A stretch of 38,145 bases of DNA from Candidatus Microgenomates bacterium. Lineage in GTDB: Bacteria > Patescibacteriota > Microgenomatia > Levybacterales > UBA12049. Positions 16,399 to 26,457 of the stretch are shown here, in pieces. Positions within the stretch are counted from its first letter, which is position 1; each line of letters starts with the position of its first letter. The notes beneath the pieces were generated by a model that did not search any database, was not told the DNA's origin, and saw nothing but the letters and a program-made list of their open reading frames with translations. The position numbers and the translations under genes are program-made. Location of the stretch: positions 1 through 38,145 of the forward strand of contig JANWJT010000016.1 of assembly GCA_025451755.1 (NCBI GenBank), given 5' to 3'.

Positions 16399-18053
16399 TG
16401 AATGACAATCTCCTCGCTGAACTCAAAACATTAATTAAAGGTGATGTCTCAGCTGATGATCAAACTCTTTCTGATTATTCTCATGACGCTAGTCTTTTCG
16501 AAGTAAAACCTCAAGTCGTAGTTTTCCCAAAAGATGAAGAAGATGTAAAAAATCTTGTTAAATTTGTTTCCAAAAACAAAAAAGATTACCCTACTCTTTC
16601 TTTAACCGGCAGGTCAGCAGGAACAGATATGTCCGGCGGAGCTATAAATGATTCCATTCTTATTTCTTTTACTAAATATTTTAATAACACGCCTACTGTA
16701 AACGGGGATGTTGCAACAACTCAGCCTGGTGTTTATTACCGCGATTTCGAAAAAAAAACCCTAAAGCACAATTTGATTTTCCCATCATACCCTGCTTCCC
16801 GGGAAATTTGCGCAATGGGAGGAATATTCAATAATAATTCAGGCGGAGAAAAATCCCTTAAGTATGGCAAGACCGAAAATTATGTAAGAAGAATGAAAGT
16901 AGTCTTGTCAGATGGAAATACATATGAGTTAAAACCTCTTAATGAAACTGAACTTAAGAAAAAGATGGCAAAGACTGATTTTGAAGGAGAAATTTATAAA
17001 AAGATGTATGAATTAATAACTAATAACCAAGAAGTAATAACTCAAGCTAAGCCAGATATTACAAAAAACTCAGCAGGATATTTTCTCTGGAATATTTGGG
17101 ACAAAGAAAAAAAAGTATTTGACCTGACAAAGCTTTTTGTAGGCGCACAAGGCACTCTTGGCATGTTTTTAGAGGGAGATCTGGAGCTCGTTCCTGTGCA
17201 TAAGCATCGTGATATGCTTATTATTTTTCTCCATGACATGTCTCATCTTGGGCAAATTATAAATGAAGTTATGGCTCTTTCGCCTGAAAGTTTTGAATCC
17301 TACGATGATAATACATTAAAACTCGCGCTTAAATATTTTCCGGAGTTTATAAAACAACTTGGGTTTTTTGGAACTATCGAGGCAGGATTTGCATTTTTGC
17401 CTGCGTTCTTCGACCTTTTTACAGGCAGAAGTCTTCCAAAACTAGTACTTCAAATTGATTTTACAAGCGATGATCTTTCGGAAGTTAAAGAAAAAGTTGC
17501 AACTCTTAAAGAAAAATTAAGACCTCTTCATCCAACAACCCAAACAGCTTTGGAAAACCAAGAAAAGAGGTATTGGCTTGTTCGTCGAGAAAGTTTTAAT
17601 CTGCTTCGCAAGAAGATCCGCGACAAACACACTGCCCCATTTATAGATGACTTTGTTATAAAACCTGAGTACATAGAAGAGGTTCTGCCACAAATAACTG
17701 ATATTCTAAAAAAACATCCGGAATTTATTTTTACTGTTGCGGGACATGTAGGAAACGGGAATTTTCATATTATTCCTTTGGTTGACATAAACAATCCAAA
17801 CGTTAGAACTGCAATTCCCCAAATTTCAGACGAAGTCTACAAAATTATCGCAAAATATAAAGGCTCAATAACCGGAGAGCATAACGACGGACTTATAAGA
17901 ACGCCGTATCTTAAAGAAATGTATGGAGAAAGAATTGTAAAACTTTTTGAAGAAACTAAAAAAATCTTTGACCCGGAAAATATATTTAACCCCAGAAAAA
18001 AAGTCGGAGGCAATCTTGATTACGCCATGTCCCACATTAGGACTAATTGGTAA
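16398..18053 (+). CDS. FAD-linked oxidase (GlcD / D-lactate dehydrogenase type)
   Basis: VVFPKDEEDVKNLVKFVSKNKKDYPTLSLTGRSAGTDMSGGAIND; MGGIFNNNSGGEKSLKYGKTENYV; VAGHVGNGNFHIIPLVD; GSITGEHNDGLIRTPYL. Confidence 0.9.
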   Translation: MNDNLLAELKTLIKGDVSADDQTLSDYSHDASLFEVKPQVVVFPKDEEDVKNLVKFVSKNKKDYPTLSLTGRSAGTDMSGGAINDSILISFTKYFNNTPTVNGDVATTQPGVYYRDFEKKTLKHNLIFPSYPASREICAMGGIFNNNSGGEKSLKYGKTENYVRRMKVVLSDGNTYELKPLNETELKKKMAKTDFEGEIYKKMYELITNNQEVITQAKPDITKNSAGYFLWNIWDKEKKVFDLTKLFVGAQGTLGMFLEGDLELVPVHKHRDMLIIFLHDMSHLGQIINEVMALSPESFESYDDNTLKLALKYFPEFIKQLGFFGTIEAGFAFLPAFFDLFTGRSLPKLVLQIDFTSDDLSEVKEKVATLKEKLRPLHPTTQTALENQEKRYWLVRRESFNLLRKKIRDKHTAPFIDDFVIKPEYIEEVLPQITDILKKHPEFIFTVAGHVGNGNFHIIPLVDINNPNVRTAIPQISDEVYKIIAKYKGSITGEHNDGLIRTPYLKEMYGERIVKLFEETKKIFDPENIFNPRKKVGGNLDYAMSHIRTNW

Positions 18054-18708
18054 AAAATGGACTTTTTACAATTTCAAGTATTCTATATAGCTCTTCGCCT
18101 CGCTCAGTAATATGCTGCACTTTTGGATCGCCATTGAGCCATTTTATCATTTGTTTTTCGTTATCAATTCGTAAGTCATTTACAGGTCCAGGAAATAATG
18201 GTCTTGCTAAATACGGAGCAAAAACAACTCGACCGCCTGGTTTTGCAACTCTCAGACATTCAGATACACCCTTTAGAAGGACTTCGCGATCTAAATCTAA
18301 GTAGCCAAGAACTGCAGAAATCGAATAGACAATATCAAAAAAATTATCCCTAAAGGGTATTTGCGTTGCGGAAGCGGTCCTATACCTTTCTGGCTGATCT
18401 TTTAAAGAATCCATAAAACTCTCCAATGCATTGTTTCTTCTCATCCTTTGCTCTTTTGAAAAAGGCAGAAGTCTATTATTATTTCTAGCTTTTCCTTTTA
18501 AATCTGCTCTGCTTTTAAATATCGGATCAATTGCATAAGCGTCGGCACCCAGCTCAAGCAAATGTGCTACAGCATCTGATGCTCCTGCACCTACATCAAG
18601 TATTCTAAGACCTCTAATGTCCTCTGGAAATTGAACTGTTTCAAAAATATCTTCCCAGGGCTCAGACGATGTAGGAGCTTTTTCAATACCTCTTTCGGTT
18701 AATCTCAT
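18043..18708 (-). CDS. SAM-dependent methyltransferase (type 11-like)
   Basis: IRGLRILDVGAGASDAVAHLLELGADAYAIDP...IPFRDNFFDIVYSISAVLGYL. Confidence 0.8.
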   Translation of the reverse strand: MRLTERGIEKAPTSSEPWEDIFETVQFPEDIRGLRILDVGAGASDAVAHLLELGADAYAIDPIFKSRADLKGKARNNNRLLPFSKEQRMRRNNALESFMDSLKDQPERYRTASATQIPFRDNFFDIVYSISAVLGYLDLDREVLLKGVSECLRVAKPGGRVVFAPYLARPLFPGPVNDLRIDNEKQMIKWLNGDPKVQHITERGEELYRILEIVKSPFFTN

Positions 18709-18715
18709 TCAAAGA

Positions 18716-18721
18716 ATTATA
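18716..18721 (-). promoter_or_regulatory. -10 TATAAT 7 nt from ATG 18708
   Basis: Minus strand TATAATTCTTTGAATG. Confidence 0.55.
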
Positions 18722-18736
18722 TAATATGAGCTTATA

Positions 18737-19807
18737 TTAATCAACGAGGGCTTCGACTCCCGGAAGTTTTTCGCCAGAGAGAAGTTCGAGCATTGCTCCT
18801 CCTCCAGTTGAAACAAAAGAAAATTTATCTAATAACCCTATTTTTTTAAGATATCCTATCGTATCTCCTCCTCCGACAACTGTATAAGCACCGCTTTCTA
18901 TAATTCCCTTTGCTAATTTTGCACTTCCAATTTCCAAATTTTCTTCCCTCCCTTCTGTTTTTCCAACAGGTCCATTCCAAACAACTGTTTTTGCAAGACT
19001 AATTATCTGTAAAAAATTTTCTACATCTTTTGAAGTTACATCAGTCTCATCCACATTTAAACCTGCAACAAGAAGTACAGATTTTTTTCCATTAGTTGGC
19101 GGACTTACTTTTTCACGCGTAATTTTTATAAGAGTCTCTGTTTCCTCCGCGATTAATCCTCCTACTAAAACGTAGTCTGCAAGGTCATACATTTTTTTAA
19201 CCATGGGAAGCTTTGTTTCTATTTTTGCTCCGCCGATTACAACAACAAGAGGTCTTTTAGGATCTTCAAGAAGTAATGATAAAGCTTGTACTTCTTTTGT
19301 AAGCATGAATCCTGCAAAGTGAGGTAAAAGTTCTGCAATGCCAACTATAGATGCGTGTGCCCTGTGAGAAGAAGCAAATGCATCATTAACATAAATTTGC
19401 GCAAGAGAAGAAAGTTTTTTAGAAAATTCTGGATCATTTTTTTCTTCTTCCTCATGAAATCTTAAGTTTTCAAGAACAGTTAAGTTTTCAGAAATTTCCC
19501 ACCCCTTCAGTCCATTAATTTCTACATTTTTTAAATTTTCGCTTTGAAAATTTAATTCCTTTGAGTACCACTTTGCAATTGGTTCTGCGCTCAAATCATT
19601 CTCTATTCCTTCTGGCCTACCCAGATGTCCTGCAAGAATAATAAATGCATCATTTTGAATAAGGTAATTTAAAGTCTCGAGACTATCTTTTAGCCTTGTA
19701 TCATCTGAGATTTCTTCATTTCCCGACAATGGAACATCGATATCTGCTCTTAAAAAAACTTTTTTGTCTTTTATTTGAGCAGTTTTTAAATCCGGCAATT
19801 TATACAT
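18737..19807 (-). CDS. pgk: phosphoglycerate kinase
   Basis: VFLRADIDVPLSG, ILAGHLGRPEG, FASSHRAHASIVGIAELLPHFAGFML, VVVIGGAKIETKLPMV, FVSTGGGAMLELLSGEKLPGVEAL. ATG at 19807 (MYKLPDLKT) fits better than the track start. Confidence 0.96.
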   Translation of the reverse strand: MYKLPDLKTAQIKDKKVFLRADIDVPLSGNEEISDDTRLKDSLETLNYLIQNDAFIILAGHLGRPEGIENDLSAEPIAKWYSKELNFQSENLKNVEINGLKGWEISENLTVLENLRFHEEEEKNDPEFSKKLSSLAQIYVNDAFASSHRAHASIVGIAELLPHFAGFMLTKEVQALSLLLEDPKRPLVVVIGGAKIETKLPMVKKMYDLADYVLVGGLIAEETETLIKITREKVSPPTNGKKSVLLVAGLNVDETDVTSKDVENFLQIISLAKTVVWNGPVGKTEGREENLEIGSAKLAKGIIESGAYTVVGGGDTIGYLKKIGLLDKFSFVSTGGGAMLELLSGEKLPGVEALVD

Positions 19808-19818
19808 AATATTTGATA

Positions 19819-20844
19819 TTAATCTGTAAACTCCTGACAAAACATCTGTCCGTATATTCCTCCGTCAATTACTCCCACTCCAATTCTACCAAAATTAGCA
19901 GATAGAATATTTGCCTTATGTCCCGGGCTTTGCATTAATCCTTGCATTGCAACAGTAACATTTGGCGCAAGCGCTAAATTTTCTCCGGCATAAATAAAAT
20001 CGATATTAGCTTGCGCCATTCTGTCAAACGGAGACAATCCTTCTGGATTATAGTGAGAGAAGTAGCCATGGGTAAACATGTCTTTGCAATAATCTCTTGC
20101 AAGATCTGTAAGATTGGCATCAACTGTTAAAGCCGTGAATCCTCTAGATGTTCTTTCCTTATTAACTAAATTAAACATTGTTTTCTCAGAAGTTTGATCA
20201 ATCGAAAAATTTTTAGTTTTAAAATTAAGATTTACAGTTTCATTTTCTCCAGGCTCAACCGTTAAAAAGTTTATAGTTTCGTTTACTGCTCCTCCAAAAA
20301 CATTACTTAAATCTTTTTCAAAACCAGCAGTTTTTGAGACAAGAAAATTACCAATCTTGGAAGTTGAAACCGAGTGTTTTAAAAAGACAGAAACTGGAAG
20401 AGCAATAACAATTGTTAGAAGAAAAGCCAGTAATATAAGACCGGAAAAAACACCAAATAATAAGCCGAATAAACGATCTGTATTTTTTAAAAGCCCATCT
20501 TTATATGTAAATCTACTGAAGTATTTTGAATAAATAATTTTTCTAAGAATTAGTCCGATGATTACTTCAGCAAGAAATGCAGCAATCAAAAATCCCAGGG
20601 CATGAGAAAATCCTGCAGAAATAGAAAAAATCTTAACTATGGCTTCAGAAAATAAAGAGTAAGTTTTTAGTCCGATAATAAATGAAAAGACAAATCCAAT
20701 AAGATCAAGAAGAGCCGCAATAAAACCCAAGGAATAACCCTCTAAGGCATATAAAGTAATTACAATAATAATAGTTAGATCTAACCAATTAAGACCTGCA
20801 TTTGATAGAGATATTTTGCTTAAAATTTCGAAAAAATTTGTCAT
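19819..20844 (-). CDS. CvpA-like membrane domain fused to a C-terminal CAP/SCP domain
   Basis: N-terminal LDLTIIIVITLYALEGYSLGFIAALLDLIGFVFSFIIGLKTY (CvpA-like), C-terminal LVNKERTSRGFTALTVDANLTDLARDYCKDMFTHGYFSHYNPEG...SPGHKANILSANFGRIGVGV (CAP). Confidence 0.87.
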   Translation of the reverse strand: MTNFFEILSKISLSNAGLNWLDLTIIIVITLYALEGYSLGFIAALLDLIGFVFSFIIGLKTYSLFSEAIVKIFSISAGFSHALGFLIAAFLAEVIIGLILRKIIYSKYFSRFTYKDGLLKNTDRLFGLLFGVFSGLILLAFLLTIVIALPVSVFLKHSVSTSKIGNFLVSKTAGFEKDLSNVFGGAVNETINFLTVEPGENETVNLNFKTKNFSIDQTSEKTMFNLVNKERTSRGFTALTVDANLTDLARDYCKDMFTHGYFSHYNPEGLSPFDRMAQANIDFIYAGENLALAPNVTVAMQGLMQSPGHKANILSANFGRIGVGVIDGGIYGQMFCQEFTD

Positions 20845-20892
20845 ATTTTTATAGATTTTATAAACTTTAAATTAAATGGTATCATATATCTT

Positions 20893-23073
20893 ATGCTAAA
20901 CACGAATTCTAAAATTAAAAAAATTTTAAAAAAAATTAAAGAGAAGATTTTAAAGAAAAGATATGCAGCCCTTTTAAGTTTTGCCGTCCTAGCTTCTATT
21001 TTTCTTTATATTTTTATTTTAAAAGATCTACCATCGCCTACTAGGCTTACAAGCTCCAGTATTCCTCAATCTACTCAGATATTCGACAGAAAAGGAGAGC
21101 TTCTTTTTACTATTTATGGACAGAAAAATCAAACTTTTGTATCGCTTTTTACGATTCCGGAATACATGCAAAAAGCAACTATCGCAATCGAAGACAAGGA
21201 TTTTTATCAGCACGGCCCAGTTGATATAAGAGGCATCGTAAGATCTGTTATTTCTATTGTTTTTTATAACAAGCTCCAGGGAGGATCAACTCTTACACAA
21301 CAGCTAGTAAAGAATAGCCTTCTAACACCTGAAAGAACAATAATGAGAAAAATAAAAGAAGTAATTCTCTCTTTTGCGACCGAAGCTCTTTATTCAAAAA
21401 ATAGAATTCTAGAGATGTACCTTAATCAAACACCGTATGGAGGAACTGCATGGGGAGTTGAAGCGGCCTCTCAGACATTTTTTGGAAAAAGCGTAAATAA
21501 ACTAACGCTTGCTGAGAGCGCTCTTCTTGCAGGACTTCCCGAAGCGCCCACTACTTATTCCCCCTTTGGATCTCACCCTGAGCTTGCAAAAAAAAGACAA
21601 GAAGAGGTTCTTAGAAATATGTATGAAGAAAAATATATTACAAAAAAGCAACTTGATCAGGCAATAAATGAACCGCTTAAATACGAAAACCTTTCAGGCA
21701 CAATAAAAGCTCCCCATTTTGTCTTATACGTTAAGGATTTACTTATTAAGAAATATGGCCAGCAGGCAGTTGAAGAAGGTGGTCTTAAAGCAATTACATC
21801 TCTTGATATGTCTGTTCAGGAAATGGCGCAAGCATCTGTATCTTCTGAAATTGAAGGATTAAAATCTGCAAATGTATCTAATGGAGCAGCTCTTGTTACT
21901 AAGCCTTCAACTGGTGAGATCCTCGCCATGGTAGGAAGCAAAGATTATGTTGATATTGAAGATGATGGAAATGTAAATGTAACACTTGCTTTAAGACAAC
22001 CTGGTTCATCTATAAAACCGATCAATTACGCTACTGGGCTTATTAAAGGATATACTGCAGCAACACCCTTTATAGACAAAAAAATATGCTTTCCCAATCC
22101 TGGCCAAGCATCGTACTGTCCTGTCAATTATGACGGGAGATTTAGGGGAGTTATTCAATTTAGGCATGCTCTTGCAAACTCTATAAATATTCCCGCTGTT
22201 AAAATGCTTAAACTAAATGGCGTAGAAGAAATGATCAATATAGCTTCTGCTATGGGAATTTCTACATTTAAGGATCCTGAGAGGTATGGACTCTCTCTTA
22301 CTCTCGGAGGAGGAGAAGTAACTATGCTTGATATGGCAACAGCTTATGGGGTATTTGCAAATGGTGGATATAAAATTCCTTTACATCCCATTCTCAAAGT
22401 AACAGATGGAAAAGGAAAAATACTGGAAGAATATAAACCTCCTCCTTCGGCAATCTTTGGTAAAAAAGTGATTTCTGAAGGTGTTTCATTTATAATTTCA
22501 GATATTCTTGCCGATAATCAGGCAAGGTCACAGGCGTTTGGAACTAATTCTCCGCTTAAAATTGGAAGTCTTCCAGTTGCTGTAAAAACAGGGACAACAA
22601 ATGATTTTAGGGACAATTGGACAATCGGATATACTCCATCATACGTGGTAACAGTCTGGGTAGGAAATAATGATAATAGGCCAATGCGTGGGTTGGTATC
22701 TGGAGTAACAGGCGCAGCTCCTATCTGGCACGACATTATGGCTGAGCTTTTAAAAAATAAAAATCCGGAACCGTTTCAAAGACCTTCGGGCATAGTACAA
22801 AAAGCAGTGTGTTCAGATTCAGGAACTTTTCCAAATACTGATAATCCCTGCTCTACCCGATTTGAATATTTTATAAGTAAGACCGAGTCAAAAAACAAAT
22901 TCAGCATAGAAAGACAACAGGTTTTTATCGACAAGGCAACTGGAGATCTTGCAGCTCAAGGACAAGTCGACAACGTAGAACAAAAAGAAGAAACAATAAT
23001 TAAAGACCCAACCGGAGATACATACTGCCTAAGCTGTCCTCATCCCACTCCATCCCCATCTCCTGCTCAATAA
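20893..23073 (+). CDS. class A penicillin-binding protein (PBP1A-like)
   Basis: ATIAIEDKDFYQHGPVD, GGSTLTQQLVKNSLL, RQPGSSIKPINYA, ANSINIPAVK, VKTGTTNDFRDNW. Confidence 0.95.
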   Translation: MLNTNSKIKKILKKIKEKILKKRYAALLSFAVLASIFLYIFILKDLPSPTRLTSSSIPQSTQIFDRKGELLFTIYGQKNQTFVSLFTIPEYMQKATIAIEDKDFYQHGPVDIRGIVRSVISIVFYNKLQGGSTLTQQLVKNSLLTPERTIMRKIKEVILSFATEALYSKNRILEMYLNQTPYGGTAWGVEAASQTFFGKSVNKLTLAESALLAGLPEAPTTYSPFGSHPELAKKRQEEVLRNMYEEKYITKKQLDQAINEPLKYENLSGTIKAPHFVLYVKDLLIKKYGQQAVEEGGLKAITSLDMSVQEMAQASVSSEIEGLKSANVSNGAALVTKPSTGEILAMVGSKDYVDIEDDGNVNVTLALRQPGSSIKPINYATGLIKGYTAATPFIDKKICFPNPGQASYCPVNYDGRFRGVIQFRHALANSINIPAVKMLKLNGVEEMINIASAMGISTFKDPERYGLSLTLGGGEVTMLDMATAYGVFANGGYKIPLHPILKVTDGKGKILEEYKPPPSAIFGKKVISEGVSFIISDILADNQARSQAFGTNSPLKIGSLPVAVKTGTTNDFRDNWTIGYTPSYVVTVWVGNNDNRPMRGLVSGVTGAAPIWHDIMAELLKNKNPEPFQRPSGIVQKAVCSDSGTFPNTDNPCSTRFEYFISKTESKNKFSIERQQVFIDKATGDLAAQGQVDNVEQKEETIIKDPTGDTYCLSCPHPTPSPSPAQ

Positions 23074-23147
23074 CTGCCTCTTTTAAATAGGCCATGCCTA
23101 TAGTATAATCTGCTTTAACAACTATCATAATCCTGCCTAACTCAATT

Positions 23148-25430
23148 ATGGGACTTTTTCAAAATGCAGTGATTATAATAATCAAAATCCTAATTTTAAT
23201 AGGAGATATTGTTCTTCTGCTTTTTTCTTCCTTATTTAAATTTACTAAAGATGTTGCCAAAAGATTCGTTAACTTAATCAAATTAATTTTAAGATTCTCC
23301 GCACAAATTTATAAAAAACCCTTAAATATTATTTCAAGTCTAAATAGATTTAAAATAAGATTTAAGAAAGGCAGAACATCAAAGCTTAAAGTAGAAACCA
23401 TGCCTGTTCGTCTCAGCTCGGCGGAGCGACCCGGTAGGCAGGAGATTAAAAAAACAAAACCTATTAAAATTTTCCCTTTCCCTTTTTTTATCAAAGCTAA
23501 ATATTTTCTTATTGGATTTATATTCTCCACAATTTTTGTCTTCTTACCGCTTCTATTTTTTATCTATCTGCAAGATCTCCCAAGCCCTAAAATATTAAGC
23601 GTTCAAGAAAGTCCTCAGACAACTAAGATTTACGATAAGAATGGGGTTTTACTTTATCAAATTTATGCGAATCAAAACAGAACATTTGTTCCATTATCTT
23701 CTATTCCAAAACAGCTGCAAAATGCAACAATTGCAATTGAAGATAAAGATTTTTATACCAACCCAGGCTTTAACATAGGAGCAATCATAAGGGCCGCAAT
23801 TGCTAATTTTTCCGGTAAGCCTCTTCAGGGAGGATCTACCATTACGCAACAGTTAATCAAATCTACATTACTGGTTCCGGAAATTAGCATAACCAGAAAA
23901 ATAAAAGAAGTAATTCTAGCTTTCTGGGCTGAGCAAATATACACTAAAGAACAAATTCTTCAGATGTATTTAAATCAAATACCATATGGGGGTACTACGT
24001 GGGGAATTGAAGCGGCTTCGGAAATTTATTTTGGAAAACATGCAAAAGACTTAACTCTAGCACAGAGTTCTTTTTTAGCCGGGCTTCCCAATGCTCCAAC
24101 TTTATATTCTCCTTACGGTGATTTTCCAAACCTGTGGAAGAAAAGACAGAAAGAAGTTCTTTCAAAAATGGTAGAACAAAAATTTATAACTCCAAAAGAA
24201 AAGGAAGATGCAGAAAAAGAAGATTTAACTTTTCAGCCAATTCAAAATCCAATTCATGCTCCTCATTTTGTTATGTATGTTAAAGATTTGTTAATTAAAA
24301 AATATGGATTGCCAATGGTTGAAAAAGGAGGACTATCGGTAAAAACCACATTAGATCTAAAAATGCAGGAGACAGCTGAGCAAATTGTAAAAGAAGAGGT
24401 AGAAAATTATAGATACCTTAATTTAACAAACGGAGCAGCTTTGATCACAGATCCGAAAAATGGAGACATTTTGGCAATGGTTGGAAGCCATGATTATTCA
24501 GATCCTAACGGGGGGAATTTTAATGCAACGGTAGCCCTAAGACAGCCTGGTTCAAGTATTAAAGTCGTTACCTACAGCGCCTCCTTATCTCGCAATTTTA
24601 CTGCCGCAACATCTATAGACGATTCTCCAATAACTTTTACATCTGCTGCCTCCCCATCTTATACGCCGGTAAATTACGACGGGCAGTTTCATGGCCTCAT
24701 GACGCTTCGGCTGGCACTTGCAAATTCCATAAATATTCCTGCAGTTAAAACACTAAATAATATTGGTATCCCTACAATGGTTGAGCTTGGCAAAAAAATG
24801 GGCATTTCAACATGGAAAGAGCCTGAGAATTATGGGCTTGCAATAACTCTTGGAGCTGCAGATGTAGAAATGGTAGACATGGCAACTGTTTATGGAGTCT
24901 TAGCAAACAAAGGAATTAGAGTAAATCTAAATCCTATTTTCAAAATAACAGACTCTAGAGGAGACACTATTGAAGAGAAGAAAGTAGAGGAAAAGAGAAT
25001 TCTTTCCCCTGAAATTGCATTTATAATTTCAGATATACTTTCAGACAATCAGGCAAGAGCTATGGAATTCGGCATAAACTCTCCGCTTCTTATAAAAAAC
25101 CATACTGTTTCTGTTAAAACAGGGACTTCCGACAATAAAAGAGACAATTGGACAATTGGATATACTCCATCATACGTGGTGGCAGTCTGGGTAGGAAATA
25201 ATGATAATTCGCCAATGAGTCAAAATTTAGCATCGGGAATAACAGGAGCTGCTCCAATTTGGCATAGAATTATGGAAAATCTTATATCTTCAAAGCCTGA
25301 TGAAAAAATGCCAGTACCAGAAGGACTAATTCAGAAGCCTTGCTTCGGAAAAAACGAGTTTTTTATAAAAGGCACTGAAAATTTTGTAAATTGTAGCATA
25401 AAAAGAATAACTCCCACCAAAAAACCCTAA
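23148..25430 (+). CDS. class A penicillin-binding protein, second tandem copy with extra N-terminal membrane segment
   Basis: ATIAIEDKDFYTNPGFN, GGSTITQQLIKSTLL, RQPGSSIKVVTYS, ANSINIPAVK, VKTGTSDNKRDNW. Confidence 0.95.
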   Translation: MGLFQNAVIIIIKILILIGDIVLLLFSSLFKFTKDVAKRFVNLIKLILRFSAQIYKKPLNIISSLNRFKIRFKKGRTSKLKVETMPVRLSSAERPGRQEIKKTKPIKIFPFPFFIKAKYFLIGFIFSTIFVFLPLLFFIYLQDLPSPKILSVQESPQTTKIYDKNGVLLYQIYANQNRTFVPLSSIPKQLQNATIAIEDKDFYTNPGFNIGAIIRAAIANFSGKPLQGGSTITQQLIKSTLLVPEISITRKIKEVILAFWAEQIYTKEQILQMYLNQIPYGGTTWGIEAASEIYFGKHAKDLTLAQSSFLAGLPNAPTLYSPYGDFPNLWKKRQKEVLSKMVEQKFITPKEKEDAEKEDLTFQPIQNPIHAPHFVMYVKDLLIKKYGLPMVEKGGLSVKTTLDLKMQETAEQIVKEEVENYRYLNLTNGAALITDPKNGDILAMVGSHDYSDPNGGNFNATVALRQPGSSIKVVTYSASLSRNFTAATSIDDSPITFTSAASPSYTPVNYDGQFHGLMTLRLALANSINIPAVKTLNNIGIPTMVELGKKMGISTWKEPENYGLAITLGAADVEMVDMATVYGVLANKGIRVNLNPIFKITDSRGDTIEEKKVEEKRILSPEIAFIISDILSDNQARAMEFGINSPLLIKNHTVSVKTGTSDNKRDNWTIGYTPSYVVAVWVGNNDNSPMSQNLASGITGAAPIWHRIMENLISSKPDEKMPVPEGLIQKPCFGKNEFFIKGTENFVNCSIKRITPTKKP
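23401..23440. repeat. in-frame GC-rich inverted repeat inside the second PBP gene
   Basis: TGCCTGTTCGTCTCAGCTCGGCGGAGCGACCCGGTAGGCA with TGCCT/AGGCA ends and an inner GCTC-ggcg-GAGC; encodes MPVRLSSAERPGRQ. Confidence 0.6.
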
Positions 25431-26377
25431 ATTCCTTCCGAAAATATCCTAGCAACTTGTTCTTCTGCTTTTTTTGCTACTTCTTTCATTTTTATCTTAT
25501 CCTTGGTCATTCTTTTTAACGGCATCTCATCGGGTGTTAAAAAACCTATATTAACATTAGTTAATTTTTCTATCTTTTTCAAAGAACGATTATATAGTTT
25601 GTTTCTAGCAAGAGTCGCAATTCTGAACCCAGGGGGAAATTTTCTCATAAATAAAATAGACGCTACGCTTTCAACAAGAGAAGAAGAATTATTTTTTTCC
25701 CAGGTATCATAGTTCGAAACAATCAAGATATCAGTGCATTTCTTTTGTAAAATAAAATCGATGGGTATGCCATTCCCAATTGCCCCATCGCAATATTCTT
25801 TACCTTTTATGACAACTGTCTTGTTATAGACAACCGGAAGAGCAGCAGATGCACAAATTGCATCTATAATATCTATTTTTGTATCCTTTGTATCTAAGAG
25901 TTCTCCCTTTCCTGTTCGAATATCTGTAACAGTAACATAAAATTTGGATCTGCTAGATCTAATATGCCTTTGATCAAGAGGTTTAACTTTTCTAAATACG
26001 AGGTCCAAGTAATCTATGTCCATTATTTTTAAAATTCTTGCAGGATTTATAAATTCTTTTCCCACTAAGTCTTCGTAATAAATTGATGCTCCCAATTCTG
26101 ATTGCCCACTTAAAAAATATGCGCAAACTGCAGAGCCAGCAGATATTCCTACCACAACATCAAAGACATCAGACAAGTCAAATTTTTCAAATCCAGAAAC
26201 TATTCCTCCACTATAAGCGGCGCGCATGCCTCCCCCGCCTATGACAAGCGCGGTTTTTATTTTTTTATGATCCGGATTTTTTTGAGAAAGTAGTTTTTTC
26301 TTTAACAAAAGATTTTTAACAAGGAGGGAATTGCTCGCGGATTCTGCTTTGAGAACAAATTTATCAAGCACTTTCAT
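25427..26377 (-). CDS. patatin-like phospholipase
   Basis: ALVIGGGGMRAAYSGGIVSGF, VVGISAGSAVCAYF (GXSXG), CDGAIGNGIPIDF (DGA). Confidence 0.9.
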   Translation of the reverse strand: MKVLDKFVLKAESASNSLLVKNLLLKKKLLSQKNPDHKKIKTALVIGGGGMRAAYSGGIVSGFEKFDLSDVFDVVVGISAGSAVCAYFLSGQSELGASIYYEDLVGKEFINPARILKIMDIDYLDLVFRKVKPLDQRHIRSSRSKFYVTVTDIRTGKGELLDTKDTKIDIIDAICASAALPVVYNKTVVIKGKEYCDGAIGNGIPIDFILQKKCTDILIVSNYDTWEKNNSSSLVESVASILFMRKFPPGFRIATLARNKLYNRSLKKIEKLTNVNIGFLTPDEMPLKRMTKDKIKMKEVAKKAEEQVARIFSEGI

Positions 26378-26384
26378 GAAAAGA

Positions 26385-26390
26385 ATTATA
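26385..26390 (-). promoter_or_regulatory. -10 TATAAT 7 nt from ATG 26377
   Basis: Minus strand TATAATTCTTTTCATG. Confidence 0.55.
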
Positions 26391-26457
26391 CCATCTGCGA
26401 AAGAGGCTCTAGATCAAAGTCTGAGATAATAGCAAAATATCTATAAGCAATCACTTA

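Noticed and set aside
18089-18115. CTCTTCGCCTCGCTCAGT inside the methyltransferase gene as another CTGAGC/GAAG repeat copy
   Set aside because: Short and in a codon context (TERGEEL) that explains it; not distinguishable from chance.
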